DNA from: a beta proteobacterium AAP99
GTDB taxonomy: Bacteria > Pseudomonadota > Gammaproteobacteria > Burkholderiales > Burkholderiaceae_C
Length of the DNA stretch: 64,000 nt
NCBI GenBank assembly: GCA_001295775.1
Contig: LJIA01000011.1
Location: forward strand, 1-64,000
Reading direction: 5' to 3'
The translations under genes and the position numbers were made by a program. A model generated the notes under the pieces. The model searched no databases and was not told the DNA's origin. It saw nothing but the letters and a program-made list of their open reading frames with translations. Shown piece by piece: positions 40,537-49,115 of the stretch (position 1 is its first letter; every line of letters begins with the position of its first letter).

Positions 40537-40841
40537 GGTGGTCCGAGGAAAAGGAGGTGACTACGGGTAAACGCGGCGCATACGGCGCTGCAGTTCTGAA
40601 ACAGGCGGTCGATAACCCGTTCAAGGTCAGCCGGATTGCGCGGCGCGGGCGACTGAAAAACGGGTCACTGCGAAGGCCGCAAGCTTAGCCGCCCGGCTTG
40701 CGAATTCCGTGTGAACCGGCCATTCGCCGGCGCTGCTCGACGCAAAAAAGCCCGGAAAAAGCGCAACTTATCGGTGCTTTCCCGGCCGCGCAGCCTGACC
40801 AAAATGGTCAAGCCCCCGATCAAGTTTTTGGAGAAGCCCCC
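40537..40841. other. divergent intergenic region between ettA and HDOD gene
   Basis: 305 bases with no gene. On the strand of the ettA transcript, about 15 bases before its ATG, lies TCACCTCCTTT, which copies the 3' end of 16S rRNA; the other strand is therefore a perfect ribosome-site sequence with no start codon at useful distance. A weak stem CCGGC-CATTC-GCCGG lies near 40716. No promoter could be marked. Confidence 0.45.
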
Positions 40842-41711
40842 ATGAGCACCGCCGCCGCAGTCGAAATGCGCGAGCAACTGCAGTCAGACCTGGATGCCGA
40901 CATCATCCAGAAGCTGCGCATTCCGCCTCGCCCGGAGGTCGTCGCCCTGCTGCATGCCGAGGCCAACAAGGACGACCCGAGCTTCAAGCGCATCACCGAG
41001 ATCATCGGTCGCGATCCCGCGCTCGTGGCCGCCCTGCTCAAGGCCGCCAACTCCCCATTCTTCGGTCTGAATCGCAGCGTCGGCTCCATCGAGCAGGCGC
41101 TCACGCTCATGGGCCTGTCGCAGGCCATGAGCCTCGTCACGGGCTTCGCCCTGCGCAACCTCGTGCCCACCAAAGACCCGCTGCTCACCCGCTTCTGGGA
41201 CGCCTGTGCCCGCCGCGGCGCGGCCATGGCCTTCATCGCCCAGAAAAGCCGCCGCTGCCCCATGGATCTGGCGCACATCGCCGGCATGTTCCTGGACGTC
41301 GGCATCCCGATCATGGCCAACCTGCACCCGGGCTATCTGGACACCCTGCAGGCCGCCGGTGCCGAGATGGAGCGCACTGCGCGCGACGTGGAGCATGGCG
41401 AGCACGGCGCTGACCATGCCAGCGTGGGCGTGCATCTGGCGCTGGAATGGAACATGCCCGACGAACTCGCCTGGGCGATCGAACTGCATCACGACATGGA
41501 TGCACTGACCGACGACACCCTCGCCCAGGCCACCCGTGCCCTGGTCGCCGCTGCCGTGGTGGCTGATGAGCTCGTGCCGGAAACGCAGGGCTTCGTGCAC
41601 CGCGCGCCCTCGCAGGAAAGCCTCTCACGCGCCATGAAGGTGCTGCGCATCGACGAAGACGCGCTCTTCGACTGGCGCCAGGAGATGCCCAAGGCCCTCG
41701 CCGGCCTTTGA
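40842..41711 (+). CDS. HDOD-domain signalling protein
   Basis: 289 residues, soluble. HDOD is a catalytically dead relative of HD phosphohydrolases used in signalling. Visible: RIPPRPEVVALLHAEAN, ITEIIGRDPALVAALLKAAN and GLNRSVGSIEQALTLMGL, all typical of HDOD; FAIQKS-like helices follow, and a second half with LAHIAGMFLDVGIPIMANLH. ATG at 40842 with GGAG upstream; a longer frame begins in unrelated sequence. Partner and signal unknown. Confidence 0.92.
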   Translation: MSTAAAVEMREQLQSDLDADIIQKLRIPPRPEVVALLHAEANKDDPSFKRITEIIGRDPALVAALLKAANSPFFGLNRSVGSIEQALTLMGLSQAMSLVTGFALRNLVPTKDPLLTRFWDACARRGAAMAFIAQKSRRCPMDLAHIAGMFLDVGIPIMANLHPGYLDTLQAAGAEMERTARDVEHGEHGADHASVGVHLALEWNMPDELAWAIELHHDMDALTDDTLAQATRALVAAAVVADELVPETQGFVHRAPSQESLSRAMKVLRIDEDALFDWRQEMPKALAGL

Positions 41712-41751
41712 GGCGAGAAGACCGCAGGGTCCTGCCGCAGCCCGCCTCGGC

Positions 41752-42552
41752 TCACTGCGCCTGCCGCTGCCCCTCGATCTGGATCAGCAGCCGGACGTTG
41801 TCGCCGACGAAGGGCCAGCCGAAGTTCATGCCGTATCGGCCGCGGCTGATCGTGCCTTCGAAGTCCCCACCGCAGAATTCCGCGTTGCGGATCGGGTGCA
41901 CATAGCAGCGGATGCCGCCGCTACGCAGGGTCAGCGGGTGCGTCTGGCCGCGCAAAGTCATCTCGCCCACCACCTCCACCAAGCGGTCCCCCTCGAATCG
42001 CAATGTGCGGCCTTCGAAGCGCGCGTCCGGAAACTGTGCGGTGTCGAAGAAGCGCGGGCCGCGCAGGCTGTCATCGAACTCCGCCACTCCGGTGGATACG
42101 GATGCGATGTCCAGGTCCACGGCGACGTCCGCCTGCTTGCCGCTCTTGTCCAGCACGACACGTCCGCCCTTGATCTGAAAGCGCCCGCGCGTGGTCGAGG
42201 TCGCGAAGTGGCGTACCTCCCAGGTGACAAAGCTGTAGGCAGGCTCGATGCCGAAGCGCTCGATCCCGCTCAGCTGAAGCGAGCGTGCGCCCTGTGCCGC
42301 AGCGGAAAACCGTGCGGAATCCACGCTGCCTTGTGACGCGCCCGCGCCGTTGGCCTGCCCGTTCGCAACCGATGGTGCCGGCGCACCTCCGGGCGGCGCC
42401 GTGGGTGTAGGGGCAGGCTGCGATGCGGGTGGCGCGGGCCGTTCAGTTTGCGCGGCGGCAGCACCCATGCACGCCGCGCAAAGCAACAGGGCACCCAGCG
42501 TCTGTGCGCGGGTGCCCTGTGTACTCACTGCCTTCGAAGAACGCATCGTCAT
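41752..42552 (-). CDS. YceI-family exported protein, paralogue 1 (with Pro/Ala-rich linker)
   Basis: 266 residues. Signal peptide about 1-32, then a low-complexity Pro/Ala/Gly linker (about 35-85) and a YceI lipocalin-like domain from about residue 95. The domain shows YSFVTWEVRHFATSTTRGRF, DFEGTISRGRYGMNFGWPFV and a cysteine pair (RCYVHP, EFCGGDF). YceI proteins bind long isoprenoid chains such as ubiquinone precursors. The linker is absent from its neighbours. Last gene of the cytochrome b561-YceI unit. Confidence 0.92.
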   Translation of the reverse strand: MTMRSSKAVSTQGTRAQTLGALLLCAACMGAAAAQTERPAPPASQPAPTPTAPPGGAPAPSVANGQANGAGASQGSVDSARFSAAAQGARSLQLSGIERFGIEPAYSFVTWEVRHFATSTTRGRFQIKGGRVVLDKSGKQADVAVDLDIASVSTGVAEFDDSLRGPRFFDTAQFPDARFEGRTLRFEGDRLVEVVGEMTLRGQTHPLTLRSGGIRCYVHPIRNAEFCGGDFEGTISRGRYGMNFGWPFVGDNVRLLIQIEGQRQAQ

Positions 42553-42670
42553 CAACCCGAGATCGCTCTCCCTCCATGGCCGGAGCGTATCGCGCCTGCA
42601 CGGCGCGCGAACACCGTGAATGCGTGACAGGATGATTCTGTGCCGATGACCTGCATTCCAGCAGCAGGTC

Positions 42671-43246
42671 TTACTGGCGGACGGCTTCGATCTGGATCAG
42701 CAGGCGGATGTCGTCCGGAATGCCGGGCAGGCCGTAGGTCATGCCGTACAGGCTGCGCTTGACCGTGGCTTCAAAGTCGCCGCCGCAGACTTCCCGCTTG
42801 AAGAAGGGGTTCTGGTAGCAGTTGAAGCCGGTGGCCTTCAGCGTGACCGGGTTGGTCTTGCCCAGCAGGGTGAGCGTGCCTTCGACGGCGGTGACCTTGT
42901 CGCCTTCAAACGTGAACTTCTCGCCCTTGAACACGGCGGTCGGGAATTGCTCGCTGTTGAAGAAGTCCTTGCTGGTCAGGTGCTTGTCGAACGGGGCCAC
43001 GCCGGTGTTCATGGATGCGGTCTGGATGGTGATCTCGGCACGGCCGGTCTTGGCGGTGCGGTCGATGGTGATCGATCCGTCCTTCTTGTCGAAGCGGCCG
43101 CGGCTCGTGGAGGTGCCGAAGTGCTTGGCTTCCCAGGTCACGAAGGTGTGGGTGGGTTCGACCGAGTAGGTCACGGCCTGTGCCGAAGCGTCCAGGCTGG
43201 TGGCGAAGGCAGCAGCTGCAACGAGGCCGGCGGCGAGGAGTTTCAT
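42671..43246 (-). CDS. YceI-family periplasmic protein, paralogue 2
   Basis: 191 residues with signal peptide about 1-22 (ASAQA). YceI fold with TYSVEPTHTFVTWEAKHFGT, TGVAPFDKHLTSKDFFNSEQ and NCYQNPFFKREVCGGDFEAT; the two Cys correspond to those in paralogue 1, so the pair shares a recent ancestor. Likely binds an isoprenoid quinone and hands electrons to or from the b561 upstream. Confidence 0.95.
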   Translation of the reverse strand: MKLLAAGLVAAAAFATSLDASAQAVTYSVEPTHTFVTWEAKHFGTSTSRGRFDKKDGSITIDRTAKTGRAEITIQTASMNTGVAPFDKHLTSKDFFNSEQFPTAVFKGEKFTFEGDKVTAVEGTLTLLGKTNPVTLKATGFNCYQNPFFKREVCGGDFEATVKRSLYGMTYGLPGIPDDIRLLIQIEAVRQ

Positions 43247-43341
43247 TCTTTGGGTCTCCGAGAAAGCAGGGCGCGGGTGGGTTGAGGCAAGAACGCGGCC
43301 ACAGCGACCCGCAAGCGCTGCACCGCAGGAAAAAGCTGGGC

Positions 43342-43953
43342 TCAGAGCTTGGGCACGCCCGAGAGTGCAAAGCGCACGCGGACTACCACGTCATTGGCCA
43401 CCAGCGAGGGGTCGTTCCACTCGCCATCGCCGATCTTGAAGTCCAGGCGCTTGAGCAGGAAGCTGCCGCTGGCGGTGGTCACGTCGCCCGCCTGCGTGAG
43501 CGTGACGGGCATCGTGATCGGCCGGCTGGCGCCCTTGATGGCGAGGTTGCCGGTGACTTCAAAGCGGTTGCCGCCCAGGGCCTTGACGCCGCTGGCCGTG
43601 AACGTGGCCTGCGGAAACTTGGAGGTGTCGAACCAGCCGGGCTTGGCGAGTTCGGCCTCGGTTTCCTTGGTGCCGATGGAGACGCTCGCGAGGTCCACCG
43701 TGATGCTCATCTTGCTGGCGGCCGGATTTTTCGGGTTGAAGTCCATCACCGGCGCAGCAAAGCGCGTGAACTTGCCGTCCACCGGTACGCCCATCTGGCG
43801 GCTGGTGAAAGACACCTCGCTTTGCTGGGGCAGCAGGCGCTGCTGGGCCTGGGCGGCCGTGGCGAACACGGCGGTGGCCAGCAGCAGGCCAGAGACGGCA
43901 AGGCGCGTGATGCGCAGGCCGAAGGTGGTGGTGGAGAGCGCGTTGGCGTTCAT
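43342..43953 (-). CDS. YceI-family periplasmic protein, paralogue 3
   Basis: 203 residues with signal peptide to about residue 36 (ATAAQAQQ). The domain has SEVSFTSRQMGVPVDGKFTR, KPGWFDTSKFPQATFTASGV and SFLLKRLDFKIGDGEWND; it lacks the cysteine pair and is clearly more distant from the other two. Directly follows the cytochrome b561 gene (37 bases). Confidence 0.93.
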   Translation of the reverse strand: MNANALSTTTFGLRITRLAVSGLLLATAVFATAAQAQQRLLPQQSEVSFTSRQMGVPVDGKFTRFAAPVMDFNPKNPAASKMSITVDLASVSIGTKETEAELAKPGWFDTSKFPQATFTASGVKALGGNRFEVTGNLAIKGASRPITMPVTLTQAGDVTTASGSFLLKRLDFKIGDGEWNDPSLVANDVVVRVRFALSGVPKL

Positions 43954-43990
43954 GGTCTTGGGTCCGGAGGTTTGTTGTCGGTTGTGAGGA

Positions 43991-44551
43991 TCAGCGGCTG
44001 CGGCCGGGAATCATGCGCAGCAGCAGATCATCATCGTCCATCAGCATGTGCTTGAACACCGCCAGGATGTGGGCAGCAATGAGCGCTGCAAGGCCATAGG
44101 CGAGCCACTTGTGGATCGGCTTGAGCAGCTCGGCCAGTGCCGGGTCCTTGGGCACCCAGTCCGGCAGCGGCAGTACGCCGAACCAGACGATCGGAAAGCC
44201 CGCCGCGCTGCTGTAGGCCCAACCCACCAAGGGAATGGCGAAAAACAGCGCATACAGCGCCCAATGCACGCCATGCGCCACGCCACGCTGCCACGTGGGC
44301 ATGGTGTCCGGCATGGGCGGCGGCGGATTGAACAGGCGCCACAGCAGGCGCAGCGCCGCCAGCGCCAGCAGGCTCATGCCCAGCCACTTGTGCCAGTTGA
44401 AGAGCTTGATCTTCGAGGGCGACAGCTGCAGGTCCACCATGTAGATGCCCATGGCCAGCGCGGCGAGGATGCCGACGGCGGCCAGCCAGTGCAGGGCCAT
44501 GGCCACACCGGTGTAGCGCGGGCTGCTTGAGAAGGAGGGAGAGGTGCTCAT
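43991..44551 (-). CDS. cytochrome b561
   Basis: Inner-membrane di-haem quinol-linked cytochrome. 186 residues from the ATG at 44551. Four helices with the ligand histidines of the YodB/CybB family: GVAMALHWLAAVGI, FNWHKWLGMSLLAL, GVAHGVHWALYALF and LLKPIHKWLAYGLAALIAAH. First gene of the unit with three YceI genes; cytochrome b561 next to YceI is a common and probably functional pair. Upstream lie two TTCAA palindromes. Confidence 0.95.
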   Translation of the reverse strand: MSTSPSFSSSPRYTGVAMALHWLAAVGILAALAMGIYMVDLQLSPSKIKLFNWHKWLGMSLLALAALRLLWRLFNPPPPMPDTMPTWQRGVAHGVHWALYALFFAIPLVGWAYSSAAGFPIVWFGVLPLPDWVPKDPALAELLKPIHKWLAYGLAALIAAHILAVFKHMLMDDDDLLLRMIPGRSR

Positions 44552-44577
44552 GTCGAGTCTGGTTGTGCGTGCTTGAT

Positions 44578-44691
44578 CGTTCAAATTGAACGAATGAACC
44601 GTTCTGCTATGGCCGATGGGGCAAAGAATAGGTGCATGTTCCGCATGTCTCAAGCGGATCTCGGCTGATTCCTTAGTTCAAATTTTTTGAA
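44578..44691. promoter_or_regulatory. two TTCAA-type palindromes upstream of cytochrome b561-YceI unit
   Basis: CGTTCAA-A-TTGAACG (44578-44592) lies 27 bases before the cytochrome ATG, and TTCAAA-TTT-TTTGAA (44677-44691) about 100 bases further up; a GAAC-C-GTTC motif lies just beyond the first. Shared half-site TTCAA suggests two binding sites of one repressor or activator. Confidence 0.5.
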
Positions 44692-44805
44692 TGACTGGAA
44701 CTCGGGCAGGGTAATTCGGTTGCCCGGCGCGGCGGCGCAGCAAACGCCAAAAGCGTCGCGACACCTGCAGCGGAATCTCAGCTCAGGTGCTCAAGATTCA
44801 TCCAA

Positions 44806-44855
44806 CTGACACCGCATTGCCTCCGCGCTGACACAGAGTTTGCCCACACTGTCTG
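44806..44855 (+). promoter_or_regulatory. direct repeats upstream of PlcP-like gene, possible Pho box
   Basis: CTGACAC occurs at 44806 and again at 44828, exactly 22 bases apart; CTGTCTG follows at 44849. The PhoB consensus is CTGTCAT repeated every 11 bases, so spacing fits two periods, but the sequence matches are only 5 of 7 and the middle unit is poor. It is also very close to the ATG at 44859. Confidence 0.3.
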
Positions 44856-44858
44856 GGC

Positions 44859-45884
44859 ATGATGCTCCCCGCTCAAGCACCCCAAAGCCACCCGGCCCTG
44901 CCGGCTCCCTTGACCGCAGCCGGCCTGCTGCGCCAACTGGCCGATGAGGGCCATGACGCTGCACCGACTGCGCCAGAGCGCAGCGACCAGCGCAACAGCC
45001 TGCGCAGTGAGGGCGACGGCGACACCTCTCACCGCTGGCGCGCGATCTGGATCTCCGACATCCACCTCGGCACGCCGGGCTGCCAGGCCAAGCATCTGCT
45101 GGACTTCCTCAAGCACACCGAGAGCGACACGCTCTATCTGGTGGGCGACATCGTCGATGGCTGGGCGCTGAAGCGCCGCTGGTTCTGGCCGCAGGCGCAC
45201 AACGACGTGGTGCAGAAGGTGCTGCGCAAGGCGCGCAAGGGTACGCGCGTGATCTTCGTGCCGGGCAACCATGATGAAGCCGCGCGCCAGTTCGTCGGCC
45301 TGCACTTCGGCGGCATCGAGGTGGCCGAGGAAGCCATCCACCACACGGCCGACGGCAAGCGCCTGTGGATCACCCACGGCGACCTGTTCGACGGCGTGGT
45401 GCAGTGCGCCCGCTGGCTGGCCTATGTGGGCGACTGGCTGTACGAGTTCACGCTCAAGCTCAATCGCATCCTGAACAACGCCCGCGCCAAGCTGGGCATG
45501 CCCTACTGGAGCGTGTCCAAGTACCTCAAGCACAAGGTCAAGCGCGCGGTGAACTACGTGACGGACTTCGAGCGTGCCGTGGCCTTCGAGGCGCGGCACC
45601 GCGGGCTGGACGGCGTGGTCTGCGGCCACATCCATGCCGCCGAGATCCGCGAGATCGACGGCACCCTGTACTGCAACGACGGCGACTGGGTCGAAAGCCT
45701 CACCGCGCTGGTTGAGCATGCCGACGGCCGCCTGGAGATCATCGACTGGGGCCAGGTGATGCGCGAGCGCGAGTTGGCGTTGAACTCCGCTTTGCAGCCG
45801 GCACTGAACCGGCCCGCGAGCACACCGACGCAGCCCCAGGCTCAACCGCAACCCGAACCCAGCCCCGAGCCGGTGCAGGCTTGA
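44859..45884 (+). CDS. calcineurin-like phosphoesterase, PlcP type (often annotated UDP-2,3-diacylglucosamine diphosphatase)
   Basis: 341 residues; a variable N-terminus to about 57 and a Pro/Gln-rich tail from about 315. Metal-binding blocks: ISDIHLGTPG (Asp67, His69), LVGDIVDGW near 94-102, VPGNHDE near 134-140, THGDLFDG near 170, VCGHIH near 252. The stretch RRWFWPQAHNDVVQKVLRKA is what I know from PlcP, the phospholipase C of Sinorhizobium that frees diacylglycerol from phospholipids under phosphate starvation. The glycosyltransferase that follows fits that role; a lipid A role (LpxH) is the alternative. Confidence 0.82.
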   Translation: MMLPAQAPQSHPALPAPLTAAGLLRQLADEGHDAAPTAPERSDQRNSLRSEGDGDTSHRWRAIWISDIHLGTPGCQAKHLLDFLKHTESDTLYLVGDIVDGWALKRRWFWPQAHNDVVQKVLRKARKGTRVIFVPGNHDEAARQFVGLHFGGIEVAEEAIHHTADGKRLWITHGDLFDGVVQCARWLAYVGDWLYEFTLKLNRILNNARAKLGMPYWSVSKYLKHKVKRAVNYVTDFERAVAFEARHRGLDGVVCGHIHAAEIREIDGTLYCNDGDWVESLTALVEHADGRLEIIDWGQVMRERELALNSALQPALNRPASTPTQPQAQPQPEPSPEPVQA

Positions 45885-45976
45885 GCGCCGACGCCCTGAT
45901 CGACGATTCATCGATCCACCACACCACAAGAACACACCGCGCGGCCCCACTGGAGGCGAGCGCGCAGGAGACAGGC

Positions 45977-47029
45977 ATGAGGATCACCATCGTCACAGAC
46001 GCCTGGCTGCCCCAGGTCAATGGTGTGGTCACCACCCTGCTCGCGCTGGACGCGGGCCTGAAACAGCGCGGCCACAGCGTGCACTGGGTCACGCCGGAGC
46101 AGTTCGACCGCCGCCCCTGCCCCGGCTACCCGGAGATCGAGCTGGCCAAGGTCAAGCGCGCGCGCTTCGAGCAGCTCATGGACGCCAGCGACCCGCAGGT
46201 CATCCATATCGCCACCGAAGGCCCGCTGGGCTGGGCGGCGCGGCGCTATTGCCTCAAGCGCGGCCTGCAGTTCACCACCGCCTTCCACACGAAGTTCCCG
46301 GACATTCTCAAGGCCGCCGTGGGCGTGCCGCTGTGGCTGGGCTATGCGCTGTTCCGCCACTTTCACGGCGCGTCCTCCGGCGTGATGGTGCCCACCCCCG
46401 TAGTGCTGGGCGAGCTGCGTCAGCGCGGCTTTGCCAACCTGCGCGAATGGACCCACGGCGTGGACACGCAGCTCTTCCACCCGGACGCCTGCCCCGCGCG
46501 CGACCGCCTGCCCACGGACGCACCGCGTTTCCTCTATGTGGGCCGCGTCAGCTACGAGAAGAACATCCAGGCCTTTCTGGAGACCGATCTGCCCGGCAGC
46601 AAGTGGGTCTGCGGTGTCGGGCCGCTCGAAGCCTCACTGCGGCGCAAGTACCCGGACGTGCACTGGCTCGGCATCCTGCCCAAGCGGGAACTCGCGGCCG
46701 TGTACGCCAGCGCGGATGTGATGGTGTTTCCGAGCAAGGCCGACACCTTCGGCCTGGTGATGCTCGAAGCCATGGCCTGCGGCACGCCCGTGGCCGCCTA
46801 CCCCGTGCCCGGCCCGATGGACGTGATGCTCGCCCAGCCGGACGGCCCCGGCGGCGTGATGCGCGAGAACCTGCGCGATGCCGCGATGGCTGCGCTGCAG
46901 CTGGACCGCACCGGCGTGCGCCGCTTTGCCGAAGGCTTCAGCTGGGACGCCGCGGTGGACCGCTTTGCGAGCTTCCTCGTGCCCGCGCTGGCCGCACCGC
47001 CGATGCCGCAGCTGTCGGTGCAGCGCTGA
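45977..47029 (+). CDS. GT4-family glycosyltransferase, probable diacylglycerol glycosyltransferase (paralogue 1)
   Basis: 350 residues, GT-B fold. Opening MRITIVTDAWLPQVNGVVTT, then IHIATEGPLGWAARRYCLKR, FTTAFHTKFPDIL, FLYVGRVSYEKNIQAFLETD and the nucleotide-sugar site FPSKADTFGLVMLEAMACGT. AGGAG 8 bases before the ATG. Directly follows the PlcP-like gene, as Agt-type enzymes do in phosphate-responsive lipid remodelling; they move glucose or glucuronate from UDP onto diacylglycerol. Its product is inferred from that pairing. A close paralogue is at 53008. Confidence 0.85.
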   Translation: MRITIVTDAWLPQVNGVVTTLLALDAGLKQRGHSVHWVTPEQFDRRPCPGYPEIELAKVKRARFEQLMDASDPQVIHIATEGPLGWAARRYCLKRGLQFTTAFHTKFPDILKAAVGVPLWLGYALFRHFHGASSGVMVPTPVVLGELRQRGFANLREWTHGVDTQLFHPDACPARDRLPTDAPRFLYVGRVSYEKNIQAFLETDLPGSKWVCGVGPLEASLRRKYPDVHWLGILPKRELAAVYASADVMVFPSKADTFGLVMLEAMACGTPVAAYPVPGPMDVMLAQPDGPGGVMRENLRDAAMAALQLDRTGVRRFAEGFSWDAAVDRFASFLVPALAAPPMPQLSVQR

Positions 47030-47037
47030 TCTGCGCG

Positions 47038-47115
47038 GGCTTTCCGCTTGCTGCAAGCCGTTCTTCAGGCACTTTGGCCTGGGGAACCGCATGGAAAGCC
47101 GGTCTAGCTTTCCGA
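47038..47115. repeat. dispersed repeat, copy D (single arm)
   Basis: Starts GGCTTTCCGCTTG and continues GCCGTTCTTCAGGCACTTTG, matching copies A and C; ends near CCGCATGGAAAGCC. Lies between the converging glycosyltransferase and dehydrogenase genes. Confidence 0.7.
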
Positions 47116-47123
47116 GTCCTGGC

Positions 47124-48026
47124 TTACTTGCTCAAGCGGCGGATCAAACTGGACGTATCCCAGCGCCCGCCGCCCATGCGCTGCACGTCGGCATAGAACT
47201 GATCCACCAGCGCCGTGACGGGCACGGGGCTGCCGTTCTTGCGCGCCTCGGCCATGACCAGACCCAGGTCCTTGCGCATCCAGTCCACGGCAAAGCCGAA
47301 GTCGAACTTGTCTTCCACCATGGTCTTGCCGCGGTTGTCCATCTGCCAGCTCTGCGCGGCGCCCTTGCCGATGACTTCGAGCACCTGCTTCATGTCCAGC
47401 CCGGCGTTCTGGCCGAAGTTGATGGCCTCGCTCAAACCCTGCACCAGCCCGGCGATGCAGATCTGATTGACCATCTTGGCCAGTTGCCCGGCGCCGGCCG
47501 GCCCGAGCAGGGTGCAGGCCTTCGCATAGGCCATGATGACCGGCTTGGCGGCGTCAAAGGCGGCCTGATCGCCGCCGCACATGACGGTGAGCAGGCCGTT
47601 CACGGCGCCGGCCTGGCCGCCGGAAACCGGGGCGTCGATGAAGTGGATGCCCCGCGTGGCGGCCTCGGCGGCGAGTTCGCGGGCGACTTCGGCACTCGCC
47701 GTCGTGTGGTCGATGAAGGTGCTGCCTGCGGCCATGCCGGCGAAGGCGCCCTCCTCACCGAGGCAGATCCCGCGCAGGTCGTCGTCGTTGCCCACGCAGG
47801 CCATCACGTACTGCTTGCCGGCCGCCGCCGCCTTGGGTGTGGCCGCGGTGGCGCCGCCGTACTCCGCCGCCCAGGCCGCAGCCTTGGCCGCGGTGCGGTT
47901 GTAGACCGTGACGGCATGGCCAGCGCGCTTCATGTGGCCGGCCATGGGGTAGCCCATGACGCCCAAGCCGAGGAAGGCGGTGGTGGCGGGGGTGACGGGG
48001 TCGTAGGTCTTGGCGGGTGCGTTCAT
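47124..48026 (-). CDS. beta-hydroxyacid dehydrogenase (3-hydroxyisobutyrate dehydrogenase family)
   Basis: 300 residues, NAD(P)-dependent. Rossmann motif FLGLGVMGYPMAGHMKRAGH near 18-37, substrate loop FIDAPVSGGQAGAVNG near 126-141, catalytic Lys in GAGQLAKMVNQICIAG near 178, and C-terminal MRKDLGLVM. Members act on 3-hydroxyisobutyrate, tartronate semialdehyde or related acids; context does not tell which. Confidence 0.93.
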   Translation of the reverse strand: MNAPAKTYDPVTPATTAFLGLGVMGYPMAGHMKRAGHAVTVYNRTAAKAAAWAAEYGGATAATPKAAAAGKQYVMACVGNDDDLRGICLGEEGAFAGMAAGSTFIDHTTASAEVARELAAEAATRGIHFIDAPVSGGQAGAVNGLLTVMCGGDQAAFDAAKPVIMAYAKACTLLGPAGAGQLAKMVNQICIAGLVQGLSEAINFGQNAGLDMKQVLEVIGKGAAQSWQMDNRGKTMVEDKFDFGFAVDWMRKDLGLVMAEARKNGSPVPVTALVDQFYADVQRMGGGRWDTSSLIRRLSK

Positions 48027-48144
48027 GGTCCGGGGTCTGAGTGATGTTGTTGGTCTGCGGAGGGCGCAAGCGGCTGCGGCGTGCTTGTAAGGCAGCCCGC
48101 CCGGCGGCGACTATTGTGTTCCAACACCCTTTTCGGGGCGCCCC

Positions 48145-48996
48145 ATGTTCTCCCGTATTGCTTCAGCGTGCAGGCTGCCTGCACGCCCGCTTGTTCTGCT
48201 TGGGCTGATGTGGACGGCTGCTGTGCCCCTGGGCCAGGCCGCCGCGCCGAAGGCCGAAGCCAAGCCGGCCGAAAAGCCCAATCTGCAGGCGGCCTGCCGC
48301 AACGAGACCGGCCCGCGCCGCACCGCCCTGCTGGAGCTCTACACCAGCGAAGGCTGCGACAGCTGCCCGCCGGCCGATGCCTGGCTGGCCACGCTCAAAC
48401 CGACGGAGGCCGCCATTCCGCTGGCCTGGCACGTGGACTATTGGGACCGCCTCGGCTGGAAGGACCGCTTCGCGCGCGCAGACGCCACGGCCCGCCAGCG
48501 CGCCCAGGTGCAGGCGCAGGGCGACCGCGTGGTCTACACCCCGCAGCTGCTGGCCAGCAGCAAGACCGTGCGCTGGGCGGACGACAGCCGCGTTGCGGCC
48601 CGCATCAAGGAGGTGAACGCGCAGCCCAGCCCCGTGTGGATGGCGATCGGCCGCGGCATGGCCATCAGTGGCTATGTGGGCGTGGAACTGGTCGTGCAGG
48701 CGACGGACAAGTCACTGCAGACCGCCCAAGGCGCGCAGGCCTGGGTGGCGCTGGTGGAAGACGGCCTGGAATCCAAGCCGAACGCCGGCGAAAACCGCGG
48801 CGCCGTGCTCAAGCACGACCACGTGGTGCGCGAGGTGATCGGCCCGCTAAAGGTCACGCGCGAGCGCATGGCCCACGTACACGCGCTGTCGATCCCGCCC
48901 GATGCGGACGTGGACCGCATTCGCATGGTGGGCTGGGTGGAGGCCGCCAATGGCGAGGTCCTGGGTGCCGTGGCCACGCGCTGCGTGAACCAGTAA
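48145..48996 (+). CDS. DUF1223 exported protein
   Basis: 283 residues with signal peptide to about residue 34. LLELYTSEGCDSCPPADAWL near 68-87 has a thioredoxin-like Cys-x-x-Cys (CDSC), and WHVDYWDRLGWKDRF and VYTPQLL are the other typical DUF1223 blocks. Predicted periplasmic thiol-disulfide-like protein of unknown function. Confidence 0.92.
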   Translation: MFSRIASACRLPARPLVLLGLMWTAAVPLGQAAAPKAEAKPAEKPNLQAACRNETGPRRTALLELYTSEGCDSCPPADAWLATLKPTEAAIPLAWHVDYWDRLGWKDRFARADATARQRAQVQAQGDRVVYTPQLLASSKTVRWADDSRVAARIKEVNAQPSPVWMAIGRGMAISGYVGVELVVQATDKSLQTAQGAQAWVALVEDGLESKPNAGENRGAVLKHDHVVREVIGPLKVTRERMAHVHALSIPPDADVDRIRMVGWVEAANGEVLGAVATRCVNQ

Positions 48997-49115
48997 GGGC
49001 GTCAGCGATGGCGCCGGCGCCAGATCTCATCCGGACCTGCGCCAGGGCTTAGCTGCGCCGGGCGATCCGCTGCAACTGCACGCTTGTGCGTGCAATGGGG
49101 GCGATCAGTGCGCGA

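Noticed and set aside
40546-40560. Perfect ribosome-binding sequence AAGGAGGTGA on the plus strand
   Set aside because: No ATG, GTG or TTG at a usable distance, so no gene starts there.
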